Shown piece by piece: positions 26,725 through 35,233 of a DNA stretch of 50,381 nt. Position 1 is the first letter of the stretch. Every line of letters begins with the position of its first letter. Both the position numbers and the translations under genes were made by a program. The notes beneath the pieces are model-generated. The model searched no databases. It worked only from the letters and a program-made list of their open reading frames with translations, and was not told where the DNA came from. Origin of the DNA: Flavobacteriales bacterium (GTDB lineage: Bacteria; Bacteroidota; Bacteroidia; Flavobacteriales_D; Sanyastnellaceae); the NCBI GenBank assembly GCA_947456965.1, contig CANGTU010000023.1, positions 1-50,381 on the forward strand, read 5' to 3'.

Positions 26725-27993
26725 GTGCAAAATCAGCGCGCCATATACAGTTTGCTGGCGGCCAATGCCGTGAGCAGCTTTGCACAAGGCATCTCGCTTA
26801 TCGCCATTCCTTGGTACTTCGCATCCGTGCTCGACATGGAGGCTTATTTCGTGCGGGCCTTCCAGATCATTACCCTGCTCACTCTTTTTCTCAGTCTGTA
26901 CAGCGGGACGCTCATTGACCGCTACAATCGCAAGGCCCTTTTCCTCGGGCTCAATGCCGTAGGTTTCGCTGTGCTTTGCAGCGCGGCAGTATGGGGGTTC
27001 ATGCATGGCGGACTGTCCCCGTTGGGTATAGTAGTGGTGCTTGCCTTCTCCGTCTTTTCGTTCCAGGTCCATTACCCCAACCTTTACGCCCTTGGCCAGG
27101 AAGTTGTGGGCCGCGAAGGATATGGCCGCTTCAGCTCGCTGATTGAAGTGCAGAATCAGGCCACGATCATCCTGTCAGGTGTGTTTTCCATCCTCCTCTT
27201 GCCCGACTCCGGCCGGGGAGGACTCGGGCTTCGTGATGTGCTGGGGGTTCATATCGAGCCCTGGGATATGCATGAGATTTTCCTTTTGGACGGCATCACT
27301 TATGCGATCGCTTTCACCATTATATCCCGAATCCGCTACACCTCGACCCGCGAGCGGCATATTGAAACAGGTACCGTCTGGAAGCGATTGCGTTCCGGTT
27401 TCACCTACCTCAGCCGGCATCCGCGGCTTTTTGTATTTGGTATTGCCAGTCATACCGTATTCGTGGTGACCATAGTACATGGATTTTACCTGGTCAATCT
27501 TTACATCGACAATTACCTCCATGAGGGCGCTGAAGTGTATGCCTTGAGTGAGATCATTTATTCCGCCGGGGCGCTGCTGGCCGGGCTGATCATCCGACGT
27601 CTTTTCAGGAAATGGATTCCCGAGCATGCCATCCTGTGCCTGATGCTGCTGGCCATTTCGATTTACCTCATGCTTGCCTTCACCCGTTGGTACGGATTTA
27701 TGCTCCTCTTTCAGTTTCTCGTAGGCATCTCCAACGCCGGTGTAAGAGTGCTTCGCCTCACTGCGCTCCTGACCCGGGTGGAGAATGAAATCATTGGGCG
27801 AAGTGAGAGCATCTTCAATGCAGGCAACATCTTCCTCCGGCTGATTGTACTGAGCGTTCTGGGTTTGCCGTGGTTTTCGGAGGGCGAACAAGTACCCCGG
27901 GCGTACCTCGCCTGTGGCCTGTTTCTCGCGGTAACATCCGTGATTTTGTGGATCTGGGGCCGGCCCGGGAAGGAGAAAAAAACCGGATCATGA
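26725..27993 (+). CDS. MFS transporter
   Basis: 422 residues from a GTG start. About 10-12 membrane helices; the first pair is linked by a short loop, and YSGTLIDRYNRKALFLGLN (about residues 59-77) is the conserved MFS loop 2-3 motif (D-R-x-x-R/K). The middle has a long insertion (VLGVHIEPWDMHEIF) as in the MFS_3 / enterobactin-exporter-like group. Likely an efflux permease; substrate unknown. Alone in its operon. The start is supported by a -7 element 4 nt upstream. Confidence 0.88.
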   Translation: MQNQRAIYSLLAANAVSSFAQGISLIAIPWYFASVLDMEAYFVRAFQIITLLTLFLSLYSGTLIDRYNRKALFLGLNAVGFAVLCSAAVWGFMHGGLSPLGIVVVLAFSVFSFQVHYPNLYALGQEVVGREGYGRFSSLIEVQNQATIILSGVFSILLLPDSGRGGLGLRDVLGVHIEPWDMHEIFLLDGITYAIAFTIISRIRYTSTRERHIETGTVWKRLRSGFTYLSRHPRLFVFGIASHTVFVVTIVHGFYLVNLYIDNYLHEGAEVYALSEIIYSAGALLAGLIIRRLFRKWIPEHAILCLMLLAISIYLMLAFTRWYGFMLLFQFLVGISNAGVRVLRLTALLTRVENEIIGRSESIFNAGNIFLRLIVLSVLGLPWFSEGEQVPRAYLACGLFLAVTSVILWIWGRPGKEKKTGS

Positions 27994-28042
27994 CCCAGGA
28001 ATACCTGTCGCCCTCCTATACCAGCGTGCAGCCCACTCTAAT

Positions 28043-28050
28043 TACCTTTG
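28043..28050 (+). promoter_or_regulatory. -7 promoter element (TACCTTTG)
   Basis: Exact match to TAnnTTTG, 34 nt before ATG 28085, in the otherwise featureless 27994-28084 gap. Confidence 0.45.
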
Positions 28051-28084
28051 CCGCAGAGAGGCTGAACGGGAATGCTATCCGACG

Positions 28085-29782
28085 ATGAAGGAACACCTGA
28101 TTGAAAAACTAAATGCTCTTCTGGAATCAGAAGATATCATGTCCGTGCGCGAAGCCGTGCGTGATATTCGCAGCGACTGGAAAGCAGAGACAGCGAAAGA
28201 GCGGCAGCTCCAGCGCGAGTCCTTTGATGCCCGCACCGACAGGGAAGAAGGTGAAGAATTCACCTATATCCCCCATGAACTCGAGGGACGTTTACAGGAA
28301 CTTCTGAAAAAGTATGAAGACCGTATTGAAGAGCGCGGAAAGCAGCTGGCGGCTGAGCGGTTGCACAACTACCAGCTCCGGCAGATTATCCTGAGCGAGT
28401 TTGAGTTGCTGCGTAATGAAGAGAACATCGGAAAGGCATTTGCCACCCATAAAGAACTCAAGGAGCGCTGGGACGCGATCGGTGATGTGCCTGGTGATAA
28501 ATACCAGGAGGTGAATGAGCGGTGGGGGCGACTCAATCAGGATTTCTATTACCAGATCAGGATCTATAAAGAGCTTCAGGAACATGACTTGAAGATCAAC
28601 CTCAAGAAGAAAGAGGAGCTGATAGACGAAGCGCGCAAACTGGCTGAAATCAACCAGATCAATGATCTTGAAATACTCTCCCGCAAGCTTCAGCGGGAGT
28701 GGATGCATATCGGACCCTCCCCGCGGGAGACCTTTAAGGAACTTGGCGACACCTTTTTCGGATTGGTGCGTGAAGCCCAGACGCGGATTCAGGCCCACTA
28801 CGACGAGCTTCATAAGCATAGTGAAGAGGCCCTGAACAAGAAGCGGGCGCTGGTGGAAAAGCTCCGGGAGATTCTCGGGCTGGAATTGAGCCAGCAGGCC
28901 GCATGGAACCGCTGGACAGATGAAGTGCTGAAGCTCCAGGAAGAGTGGAAGCAAACGGGCTGGGCCCGAAAGCGGGAGAATGAGGAGATCTGGCAGGAGT
29001 TCAGGGGGCTGTGCGACCTGTTTTTCAGTAAGCTCAAGCAATTCAGTGATCAGCGCAAGTCCACCTTCAGCGCAAATAAAGAAAAGAAGGAAAAACTCAT
29101 TGAGCAGGCCCGGTTACTTCAGGATAGTACAGAATGGAAAACCGCTACAGAAAACCTCAAGAAACTTCAGGAGCAATGGAAAGAGTGCGGTTCAGCAGAT
29201 CCTCGCGATGAGCAAAAACTATGGCAGCGTTTCCGCTCTTCATGCGATATCTTCTTCAACCGCAAGAAGGAGCACTTTGGTGAGTTATCCGGGCAGCAAG
29301 AGGAAAATCTTCGCCTGAAAGAGGCACTTCTGAGTGAGATTGAGCAGCTACAGCTGTCGGGCAACCGCACCGAAGATTTGCGCTCATTGAAAGAAATTTC
29401 AGAGCGCTGGCATGGCATCGGATTCGTACCGCGGGAAAAAGTCAAGGACGTGATGGACCGCTATAATGCTCTGCTTGATAAGCTGTATGGCCAGCTCAAC
29501 GCGCGGCGCGAGGAGCAGCAGATGAATGCTTTCCGCAGCAGAATCCGCCATGTCAAGGCCGACGGAGGAGAGACCGGTGTGCGGAAGGAGCGGAACTTCC
29601 TGCGCGACAAGGTGGAACGCCTGCGCAATGACATCCGGCAGTATGAGAATAACATGGGCTTCTTCACCGGCAAAGGGGCCGAAGGCATGCGCAAGGAAAT
29701 CGAAAAGAAAATCCGCCAGGCCGAACAAGAGATTGAAGAATTGCGGAAGAAGATTGCTTTGATTGACAATCCGCAGGAATAA
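28085..29782 (+). CDS. DUF349 repeat protein
   Basis: 565 residues, highly charged, almost entirely helical coiled-coil. Five DUF349-type units are visible, each with a W-x(3)-G core: RWDAIGDVPGDKYQEVNERW, EWMHIGPSPRETFKELGDTF, EWKQTGWARKRENEEIWQEF, QWKECGSADPRDEQKLWQRF and RWHGIGFVPREKVKDVMDRY. It ends with a basic-acidic coiled coil. No signal peptide, so cytoplasmic. DUF349 proteins are widespread in Bacteroidota and their function is not established. Its TAA is followed at once by the stop of the convergent rfaE2 gene (zero-base gap). Confidence 0.9.
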   Translation: MKEHLIEKLNALLESEDIMSVREAVRDIRSDWKAETAKERQLQRESFDARTDREEGEEFTYIPHELEGRLQELLKKYEDRIEERGKQLAAERLHNYQLRQIILSEFELLRNEENIGKAFATHKELKERWDAIGDVPGDKYQEVNERWGRLNQDFYYQIRIYKELQEHDLKINLKKKEELIDEARKLAEINQINDLEILSRKLQREWMHIGPSPRETFKELGDTFFGLVREAQTRIQAHYDELHKHSEEALNKKRALVEKLREILGLELSQQAAWNRWTDEVLKLQEEWKQTGWARKRENEEIWQEFRGLCDLFFSKLKQFSDQRKSTFSANKEKKEKLIEQARLLQDSTEWKTATENLKKLQEQWKECGSADPRDEQKLWQRFRSSCDIFFNRKKEHFGELSGQQEENLRLKEALLSEIEQLQLSGNRTEDLRSLKEISERWHGIGFVPREKVKDVMDRYNALLDKLYGQLNARREEQQMNAFRSRIRHVKADGGETGVRKERNFLRDKVERLRNDIRQYENNMGFFTGKGAEGMRKEIEKKIRQAEQEIEELRKKIALIDNPQE

Positions 29783-30277
29783 TCAATTCCCCTTCATTCT
29801 ATTGACAATAGCCGTGGTGGAATATCCCTCCACCATATCTATAGCCACTACCGATCCACCTGCCGCCCGGACCACATCAGAACCTACAATGTAGCGTTTG
29901 TCTGCGGGATCGGATACCTCCGGCGAATAATCTCCCCCTTTCACGAGCACCTCCGGAACAAGCGCTGCAATGATCTCCATGGGAGTATCCTCTCCGAAGA
30001 TAATGACCGCATCCACGCACCGCAGGGCATCCACGACCCCCGCACGCGCAGATTCCTGATTGATAGGACGATCCGGTCCCTTATCCAGTCGCTTCACAGA
30101 AGCATCGCTGTTGATGCCCACCACGAGCTTATCCCCTTGACTCTTCGCCTCCCCCAGATAAGTCACATGACCGATATGCAGGATATCGAAAACCCCGTTG
30201 GTAAAAACGACACGCCGGCCCTGGCCTTTCCATTGCGCCACCAGGGCGATCAGTTCCTTCAGGTTCGTATACACCAT
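29783..30277 (-). CDS. rfaE2: D-glycero-beta-D-manno-heptose 1-phosphate adenylyltransferase (RfaE/HldE domain II)
   Basis: 164 residues. Nucleotidyltransferase signature FTNGVFDILHIGHVTYL (residues 25-41, with HIGH), then GINSDASVKRLDKGPDRPIN, then LVKGGDYSPE. This is the stand-alone domain that makes ADP-heptose from heptose-1-phosphate and ATP for the lipopolysaccharide inner core; the kinase domain is absent. Its ATG overlaps the stop of the flippase-like gene by one base, so it is the last gene of panD - flippase-like - rfaE2. Confidence 0.93.
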   Translation of the reverse strand: MVYTNLKELIALVAQWKGQGRRVVFTNGVFDILHIGHVTYLGEAKSQGDKLVVGINSDASVKRLDKGPDRPINQESARAGVVDALRCVDAVIIFGEDTPMEIIAALVPEVLVKGGDYSPEVSDPADKRYIVGSDVVRAAGGSVVAIDMVEGYSTTAIVNRMKGN

Positions 30278-31266
30278 CAGTTCCTTTTATTGCGAGATGT
30301 GACCACGAGGAATCCGAGCGCACCTACCAGGATATCGAAAAGAGTCTTGCCCGACCATGAAATGAGGGCGAACACCTTCCCCACTTTGCGATCATAGCCC
30401 AACGCTGCAAATGCGAGTTCCGACATCCCGTGGAATGCTCCTGCCCCTCCAGGAGTAGGCACGATCATTCCGAGACTGCCTGCTCCCATGAAGAAAATCG
30501 TGTCATCCATTCCCATTCCCTGTGTACCTGGAAGCGCCATCATGATGCACCAGGTCATCAGCGTCCAACATACCCAGATTCCTAAGCTGTATGCCACAAA
30601 GAGCATTTTTCTCCGGATGTAGACGATGGAGCGCAGGCCTGTCCAAATTCCCATCAAAAACTGGTTGATGCGCGCCACAAGTCTCACCTGCGCGAATCTT
30701 CGCAGGATCACCACTCCGATGGCTATAGCCAGCAATCCACCGCCTGCCAGGTACCAGATTGGCGAAACTCCACCTGTCCGAGCAGCTCCTGAATCCGACT
30801 GAGCGTTGGCCAGCAAGGCATTGAGAGCATCAGCATGCAGGACGAAGGCCAGGAAGAGGAGTACGGACAACAGCATGAGGTCAACCACCCGTTCCAGGAT
30901 CACAGTGCCGATCAGCTTATCCACGGGAATTCGCTCCACCCGGTTCAACATGGTGCAGCGGGCGAGTTCCCCAGACCTGGGCACGAGGTTATTCATACAA
31001 TAGCCGAAGGCCACGGTGTGGATATTTGTCCATTCCGGAGCGCGATACCCCATCGGCTCCAGTATTACGTTCCAGCGGAGTCCGCGAAAGATCGTAGCCA
31101 GATAACCCAGCGCCAAACTGAACGCCACAAGAGGCCAGTTTGCAGAGCGTAACCCGGGAAGAATATCCTCAGACCAACTCACATTTCGGTACAGGAAATA
31201 CATCAGCACCATCGCTACTGTCAGGAAGAACAGGTAAACGATGCTTTTTCGCAGGATGGGATTCAC
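30277..31266 (-). CDS. Flippase-like (lysylphosphatidylglycerol synthase TM domain, UPF0104) membrane protein
   Basis: 329 residues from GTG 31266. The alternative ATG 31350 would overlap panD and add 28 residues of unlikely sequence before the first helix. About eight membrane helices. FGYCMNNLVPRSGELARCTML (about residues 92-112) and VPTPGGAGAFHGMSELAF near the C-terminus are the conserved motifs of this family, related to the MprF flippase and AglD. The family is often annotated as flippase-like; substrate unknown. It lies ten bases after panD and overlaps rfaE2 by one base. Confidence 0.85.
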   Translation of the reverse strand: MNPILRKSIVYLFFLTVAMVLMYFLYRNVSWSEDILPGLRSANWPLVAFSLALGYLATIFRGLRWNVILEPMGYRAPEWTNIHTVAFGYCMNNLVPRSGELARCTMLNRVERIPVDKLIGTVILERVVDLMLLSVLLFLAFVLHADALNALLANAQSDSGAARTGGVSPIWYLAGGGLLAIAIGVVILRRFAQVRLVARINQFLMGIWTGLRSIVYIRRKMLFVAYSLGIWVCWTLMTWCIMMALPGTQGMGMDDTIFFMGAGSLGMIVPTPGGAGAFHGMSELAFAALGYDRKVGKVFALISWSGKTLFDILVGALGFLVVTSRNKRN

Positions 31267-31276
31267 TGGAGTGAGG

Positions 31277-31630
31277 TCAGCTGGTAAGCGAGTTGGTAGC
31301 CGTATCCGGAAAGACAATCCAGGGACGGAATTCACGGGCTTTCCCGGCATCTATTTGGGCATATGCGCATACGATGACAATATCACCGACCTGCACCAGC
31401 CGAGCGGCAGGACCATTCAGGCAGCACACCCCGCTGCCTCGTTTGCCCAGAATAACGTAGGTCTCAAAGCGCTCACCGTTGTTGCAATTCAGCACGTGCA
31501 CCTTCTCTCCCTCGATAAGGTTGGCTGCCTCGAGAAGAACCGGGTCGAGGGTGATGCTTCCGATATAGTTCAGGTCAGCCTCCGTAACGGTGAGGCGATG
31601 AATTTTCGACTTGAGGACTTCAATCAGCAT
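31277..31630 (-). CDS. panD: Aspartate 1-decarboxylase (pyruvoyl-dependent)
   Basis: 117 residues from ATG 31630 ([12 protein letters not shown], the standard Bacteroidota N-terminus). It converts L-aspartate to beta-alanine for pantothenate/CoA. The proenzyme self-cleaves between Gly24 and Ser25 in YIGSIT to form the pyruvoyl group; NNGERFETY and the [20 protein letters not shown] core are conserved. A longer TTG start at 31639 would overlap the promoter. An exact -7 element ends 6 nt upstream of the ATG, so the operon mRNA is probably leaderless. Confidence 0.97.
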   Translation of the reverse strand: MLIEVLKSKIHRLTVTEADLNYIGSITLDPVLLEAANLIEGEKVHVLNCNNGERFETYVILGKRGSGVCCLNGPAARLVQVGDIVIVCAYAQIDAGKAREFRPWIVFPDTATNSLTS

Positions 31631-31636
31631 GGGCCG

Positions 31637-31644
31637 CAAAAGTA
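31637..31644 (-). promoter_or_regulatory. -7 promoter element of panD (TACTTTTG)
   Basis: Exact match to TAnnTTTG on the minus strand, ending 6 nt before the panD ATG. Confidence 0.5.
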
Positions 31645-31698
31645 GCTGGTTTTGGGGCGATAAAAGCGCATAAGGACTATTTGCAGCAAGCTCATTCT

Positions 31699-32427
31699 AT
31701 GACCTTATTCGCGCCTGCCCCGGCCATGTCCATTCCATCCCTCATCCACGATTTCGGTGCGCTGTTCTTTCCGGAGTACTGCGGAGGATGCACTGAGCCC
31801 CTTGGCCGTGGGGAGCGCTGCCTGTGTGCGACCTGTCTGATGCGCCTTCCACGGGCCCGTCTTCATGACCTGCCTGACAACCGCATTGAGAAGCTATTTT
31901 GGGGGCGGGCGGATATCCTGATGGCCACCGCCTTCCTCCACATGCCTCGCCGGGGCCTCACCCACCGGCTGGTTCACGAGCTGAAGTACAGGGGTAACCA
32001 GGAGGTTGGAGTAATACTCGGGCATCTGTTTGGCGAAGAAATGGGCCGTTCGCAGCGCATGAGTTCATTTGACCTAATCATCCCGGTGCCCCTGCATCCG
32101 AAAAAGGAACACGCCCGTGGATATAACCAATGCCACGCTATTTGTCGCGGGCTGAGCAGTGCCATGGACATCCCATGGAGGAGCGACCTTCTTGTGCGAG
32201 GAGTGTGGGGAGAAAGCCAGACCCGCAAGACCCGCTTTCAGCGGTGGCTTAATACCGAACAGACCTACAGCCTCGATCAGGTCCACGAGCTGGAAGGGCG
32301 CCATGTATTGCTTGTTGATGATGTAGTAACCACCGGCGCCACCATGGAGGCCTGCGCCCGCCTGCTGAATGCCGTGCCGGGTGCAGGGGTGTCCGTGGCC
32401 GCTCTGGCTATGCCGGCCTTCAGCTGA
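31699..32427 (+). CDS. comF: ComF-family phosphoribosyltransferase-like protein
   Basis: 242 residues from ATG 31699 (ATG 31726 is also possible). N-terminal zinc-finger-like Cys group CGGC...CLCATC (about residues 27-47). The type I PRTase fold has VPLHPKKEHARGYNQC, then the PRPP-binding loop VLLVDDVVTTGATMEAC (about 202-218). In naturally competent bacteria ComF helps DNA uptake; the exact biochemical role is not settled. It stands next to panD with divergent starts. Confidence 0.9.
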   Translation: MTLFAPAPAMSIPSLIHDFGALFFPEYCGGCTEPLGRGERCLCATCLMRLPRARLHDLPDNRIEKLFWGRADILMATAFLHMPRRGLTHRLVHELKYRGNQEVGVILGHLFGEEMGRSQRMSSFDLIIPVPLHPKKEHARGYNQCHAICRGLSSAMDIPWRSDLLVRGVWGESQTRKTRFQRWLNTEQTYSLDQVHELEGRHVLLVDDVVTTGATMEACARLLNAVPGAGVSVAALAMPAFS

Positions 32428-32436
32428 GGGTGTTCT

Positions 32437-32444
32437 TATCTTTG
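32437..32444 (+). promoter_or_regulatory. -7 promoter element (TATCTTTG)
   Basis: Exact match to TAnnTTTG, 9 nt before ATG 32454, just after the comF stop. Confidence 0.45.
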
Positions 32445-32453
32445 GTGACATTC

Positions 32454-33065
32454 ATGAAGATTCTCCTCCTCCTCCCTGCATTCCTGATCTGGGCATTGAG
32501 TATCCATTGTCAGGATAAAATTCTGCTCATGAATGGGTCTGAAATGGATTGCCGGATTGTGGGCGATTCCGGAACGGTAGTGGTGTTTGAGCTCAAGAAG
32601 AAGAGCGGTAAGACGAAGACCCGTGAGGTGCACAAGAGCGATGTCTTCAGCATCACACGCAGCAGTGCTCCCGAACGCGTACTCTACATTCAGGATAGTC
32701 TCTTCGGCGACATCTATACCATCGACCAGATGCGTATGTACCTTGCCGGTCAGCGGGACGGGCGGGCGCTTTACCGAGCCATGCCCACTGCCGTAGTGGG
32801 CTTTCTGATATGCGGGGCTGCTGCCTATGCCGGGGGCGATGGAGTGCTCACAGCTACTGCTCCACCCATTCTGTATATGCTCGTGCAGCTTGCTCCACGC
32901 ATCCACATCCGGGAGAAGTACATGTCCAATGTCAACTACAAGTACAACGAGATCTATGCCAGTGGATTTGAGCCACCCGCCCGCACCCGCAAGATACTCT
33001 CAGCGCTCAGCGGAGGCTATCTCGGGTCGGCTGCAGGGGTTCTGATCTATTTCATCCGAAACTGA
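32454..33065 (+). CDS. Hypothetical exported/membrane protein
   Basis: 203 residues from ATG 32454. Signal peptide MKILLLLPAFLIWALSIHCQ, then a small beta domain (LLMNGSEMDCRIVGDSGTVVVFELKKK) that resembles the short SH3-like regions seen in many Bacteroidota secreted unknowns, then KSDVFSITRSSAPERVLYIQDS. The C-terminal half has hydrophobic stretches (AVVGFLICGAAAYAG and a final GYLGSAAGVLIYFI) that may be membrane-associated. Function unknown. Co-directional with the next gene (3-bp gap). Confidence 0.7.
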   Translation: MKILLLLPAFLIWALSIHCQDKILLMNGSEMDCRIVGDSGTVVVFELKKKSGKTKTREVHKSDVFSITRSSAPERVLYIQDSLFGDIYTIDQMRMYLAGQRDGRALYRAMPTAVVGFLICGAAAYAGGDGVLTATAPPILYMLVQLAPRIHIREKYMSNVNYKYNEIYASGFEPPARTRKILSALSGGYLGSAAGVLIYFIRN

Positions 33066-33068
33066 GGT

Positions 33069-33878
33069 ATGGCTGCTCCGGACCGACGTGTCCTCCTTAC
33101 CAATCTGACCAATGGAACGGCAGCTGCGGCTATGTTCACCTCCACGTTTGCTCTGGCCGGTGCGCGGGCAGACACCCATGCGATCATAGCCGCCTGGATT
33201 GCAGCGTGCAGTGCTTACTTCGTTTTTCGTCCGGTTCACCACTCCGTGCGCCCGCTGGCATTGGGTATACTTCTTTGCGCGCTGGGCTATCTCCACAGCT
33301 GGATAGCCGGCCATTTTCCTCCTTCCATTGATATGGGCAAAAAAGGCATGCTCTATGTGTTGCTCATCCTCGGTTTCGCAGCATTCCTGGGTTATACCCC
33401 CCACCTCGTTCTCAACCGCGGATTGAGCATCAGTTTGCGCTCCACTTGGTTTAAGAATGCATCCATAGCCCTGACCTGGACCGTATTTTCCATGATTCCG
33501 TGGATGCTCGCTCCCCCGCACAGCGATTACGGTCTGACCGAGCGACTCCTTTCGCGTTTCCTGATGCTTCTTGCACTATCCATTGCCAGTGACGTACCAG
33601 ATGCCTCGCTTGACCGGGGAAAGCTGCGCACACTCGCTCAACAGCTGGGACCGATGCGCACCGAAATCATCGTGATTGTGCTTCTGCTGCTATCACTGGC
33701 CGTTCAAGGGCCTGGAGTTGGTGCTGAGCAACTTGCCATGCTTGCTCCGGTGATGGCCATGGCCCTGCTTTTTATGTTGCGCAATAAATGGGTACGCGAA
33801 TGGATCCTGGATGGAGCCATTGTCCTGCACGCCTTGGTGCTTATGATTTTCTATACACCTCATCCAGTGCTTCCGTGA
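33069..33878 (+). CDS. Multi-pass membrane protein, degenerate UbiA-prenyltransferase-like
   Basis: 269 residues, about seven to eight membrane helices. The segment ALSIASDVPDASLDRGKLRTLAQQLGP (about residues 175-201) matches the second UbiA motif (D-x(2)-D-x(3)-D...TLP...LG). The first N-D-x(2)-D motif near the N-terminus is missing; the equivalent loop reads YFVFRPVHHSVRP. Catalytic prenyl transfer is therefore doubtful. UbiA-like assignment is inference from one motif and topology. Its last 38 bp overlap the 3' end of convergent hemL. Confidence 0.7.
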   Translation: MAAPDRRVLLTNLTNGTAAAAMFTSTFALAGARADTHAIIAAWIAACSAYFVFRPVHHSVRPLALGILLCALGYLHSWIAGHFPPSIDMGKKGMLYVLLILGFAAFLGYTPHLVLNRGLSISLRSTWFKNASIALTWTVFSMIPWMLAPPHSDYGLTERLLSRFLMLLALSIASDVPDASLDRGKLRTLAQQLGPMRTEIIVIVLLLLSLAVQGPGVGAEQLAMLAPVMAMALLFMLRNKWVREWILDGAIVLHALVLMIFYTPHPVLP

Positions 33879-35139
33879 AGCATCCGGCAGCCCATTCCAG
33901 ATCTTCGGGCCGGTGCGCGGCCGAGATGAATCCCACCTCATAACCACTCGGACCGAGGTACACCCCTCGCTCAAGCAAGGCCTTATGCAGTGGTGCAAAC
34001 AAGTTTACCCCTGCGGGGTCGATGGCGTCGGCCCGGCGTATTTCCCGCGAACCAGAAAAGGATAACCAGAAGATGGAGCCGATGCTGAACATATGGAAGG
34101 AATAGCCCTCGCGCTGTGTATGTTGCAGGATCCGCTGCACGAAAAAGTCCGTCTTTTCTTTCAGCTCCTCGTAAAAACCTGGTCGCAGGCATTCCAGCAG
34201 TTGAGCCTTGCCCGCGGCCATGGCCACCGGGTTGCCGGACAAGGTTCCGGCCTGATAAACAGGACCGAGCGGAGCCACGCAAGACATGATTTCCTTACTC
34301 GCTGCATAAGCCCCCACGGGCAGCCCACCTCCGATGATCTTTCCAAAAGCAATCACATCGGGCTGAATACCATAGTATCCTGTGGCTCCCTGAAAGCCCA
34401 CGCGGAAGCCAGAAATGACCTCATCAAAGAGCAGCACGATGCCTTCACGGGTGCACACTTCGCGCAGGTACCTGAGGAAATCTCCATCCTGGAGCAGCAA
34501 TCCATTATTGGCCGGTATGGGCTCGATCGCCACCACGGCAATCTGTCCGCGGTAAGTTGAAACCGCCTGCTCCAGGGCTGCCCGGTCGTTGAGCGGCAGC
34601 ACGATGGTTTCCCGGGCATAGGCTTCAGGTACGCCTGCTGAACTGGAAGTGCCGAGTGTAGCCAGGCCGCTGCCCGCCTTCACGAGCAGACTGTCCACAT
34701 GTCCGTGGTAGCATCCGTCAAACTTGATGATCTTATCCCGGCCTGTATAGCCCCGGGCCAAGCGGATGGCGCTCATAGCAGCCTCGGTACCACTGCTCAC
34801 AAACCGGATCATTTCCACGCCGGGATGATTGGAAAGAATGAGGTGTCCCAATTCATTCTCCAGGCGTGTGGGCGTTCCGAAACTACTTCCCCTGGCCACT
34901 GTTTGTTGCACAGCATGCACCACCGACGGATGCGCATGGCCCAGGATCAAGGGGCCCCATGAACAGCAGAAGTCCAGAAACCGGTTGCCATCCTCATCCC
35001 ACACCCAGGCGCCATCTCCTCGTGCCATAAACAGAGGGGTTCCACCCACAGAGCGGAAAGCCCTCACAGGGGAGTTTACTCCACCCGGAAAAAGCTCCTG
35101 CGCTTCGGCAAACAGGGTCTCAGACGTTGTCGTAATCAT
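33841..35139 (-). CDS. hemL: Glutamate-1-semialdehyde 2,1-aminomutase
   Basis: 432 residues. Converts glutamate-1-semialdehyde to 5-aminolevulinate in the C5 heme pathway, PLP-dependent, cytoplasmic. Strong family pattern: FPGGVNSPVRAF (16-27), FVSSGTEAAMSAIRLARGYTGR, DEVISGFRVG, and the PLP lysine in IAFGKIIGGGLPVGAYA. The ATG at 35139 is preceded by TACTTTTG ending 4 nt upstream, so this may be a leaderless mRNA. The 3' end overlaps the upstream convergent gene by 38 bp. Confidence 0.97.
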   Translation of the reverse strand: MITTTSETLFAEAQELFPGGVNSPVRAFRSVGGTPLFMARGDGAWVWDEDGNRFLDFCCSWGPLILGHAHPSVVHAVQQTVARGSSFGTPTRLENELGHLILSNHPGVEMIRFVSSGTEAAMSAIRLARGYTGRDKIIKFDGCYHGHVDSLLVKAGSGLATLGTSSSAGVPEAYARETIVLPLNDRAALEQAVSTYRGQIAVVAIEPIPANNGLLLQDGDFLRYLREVCTREGIVLLFDEVISGFRVGFQGATGYYGIQPDVIAFGKIIGGGLPVGAYAASKEIMSCVAPLGPVYQAGTLSGNPVAMAAGKAQLLECLRPGFYEELKEKTDFFVQRILQHTQREGYSFHMFSIGSIFWLSFSGSREIRRADAIDPAGVNLFAPLHKALLERGVYLGPSGYEVGFISAAHRPEDLEWAAGCFTEALDEVYRKS

Positions 35140-35143
35140 GGTT

Positions 35144-35151
35144 CAAAAGTA
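35144..35151 (-). promoter_or_regulatory. -7 promoter element of hemL (TACTTTTG)
   Basis: Exact match to TAnnTTTG on the minus strand, ending 4 nt before the hemL ATG. The tight spacing predicts a leaderless transcript. Confidence 0.5.
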
Positions 35152-35233
35152 GGGTTGACAGCATAAACCCATCCGGCTGACAGTTGTTTGCCCAGCCACG
35201 GGAATAGGCGAATTCGCTGCATATTGCACCCGT

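Noticed and set aside
26659-27072. N-terminal extension of recX to 27072
   Set aside because: That part lies antisense to the MFS gene and has low-complexity Glu/His/Gly composition. RecX homology begins at the ATG 26658.
5552-28084. tRNA or other structured RNA in the short intergenic gaps (5552-5619, 12996-13065, 27994-28084)
   Set aside because: No cloverleaf or T-loop signature seen by eye; the gaps are explained by promoters.
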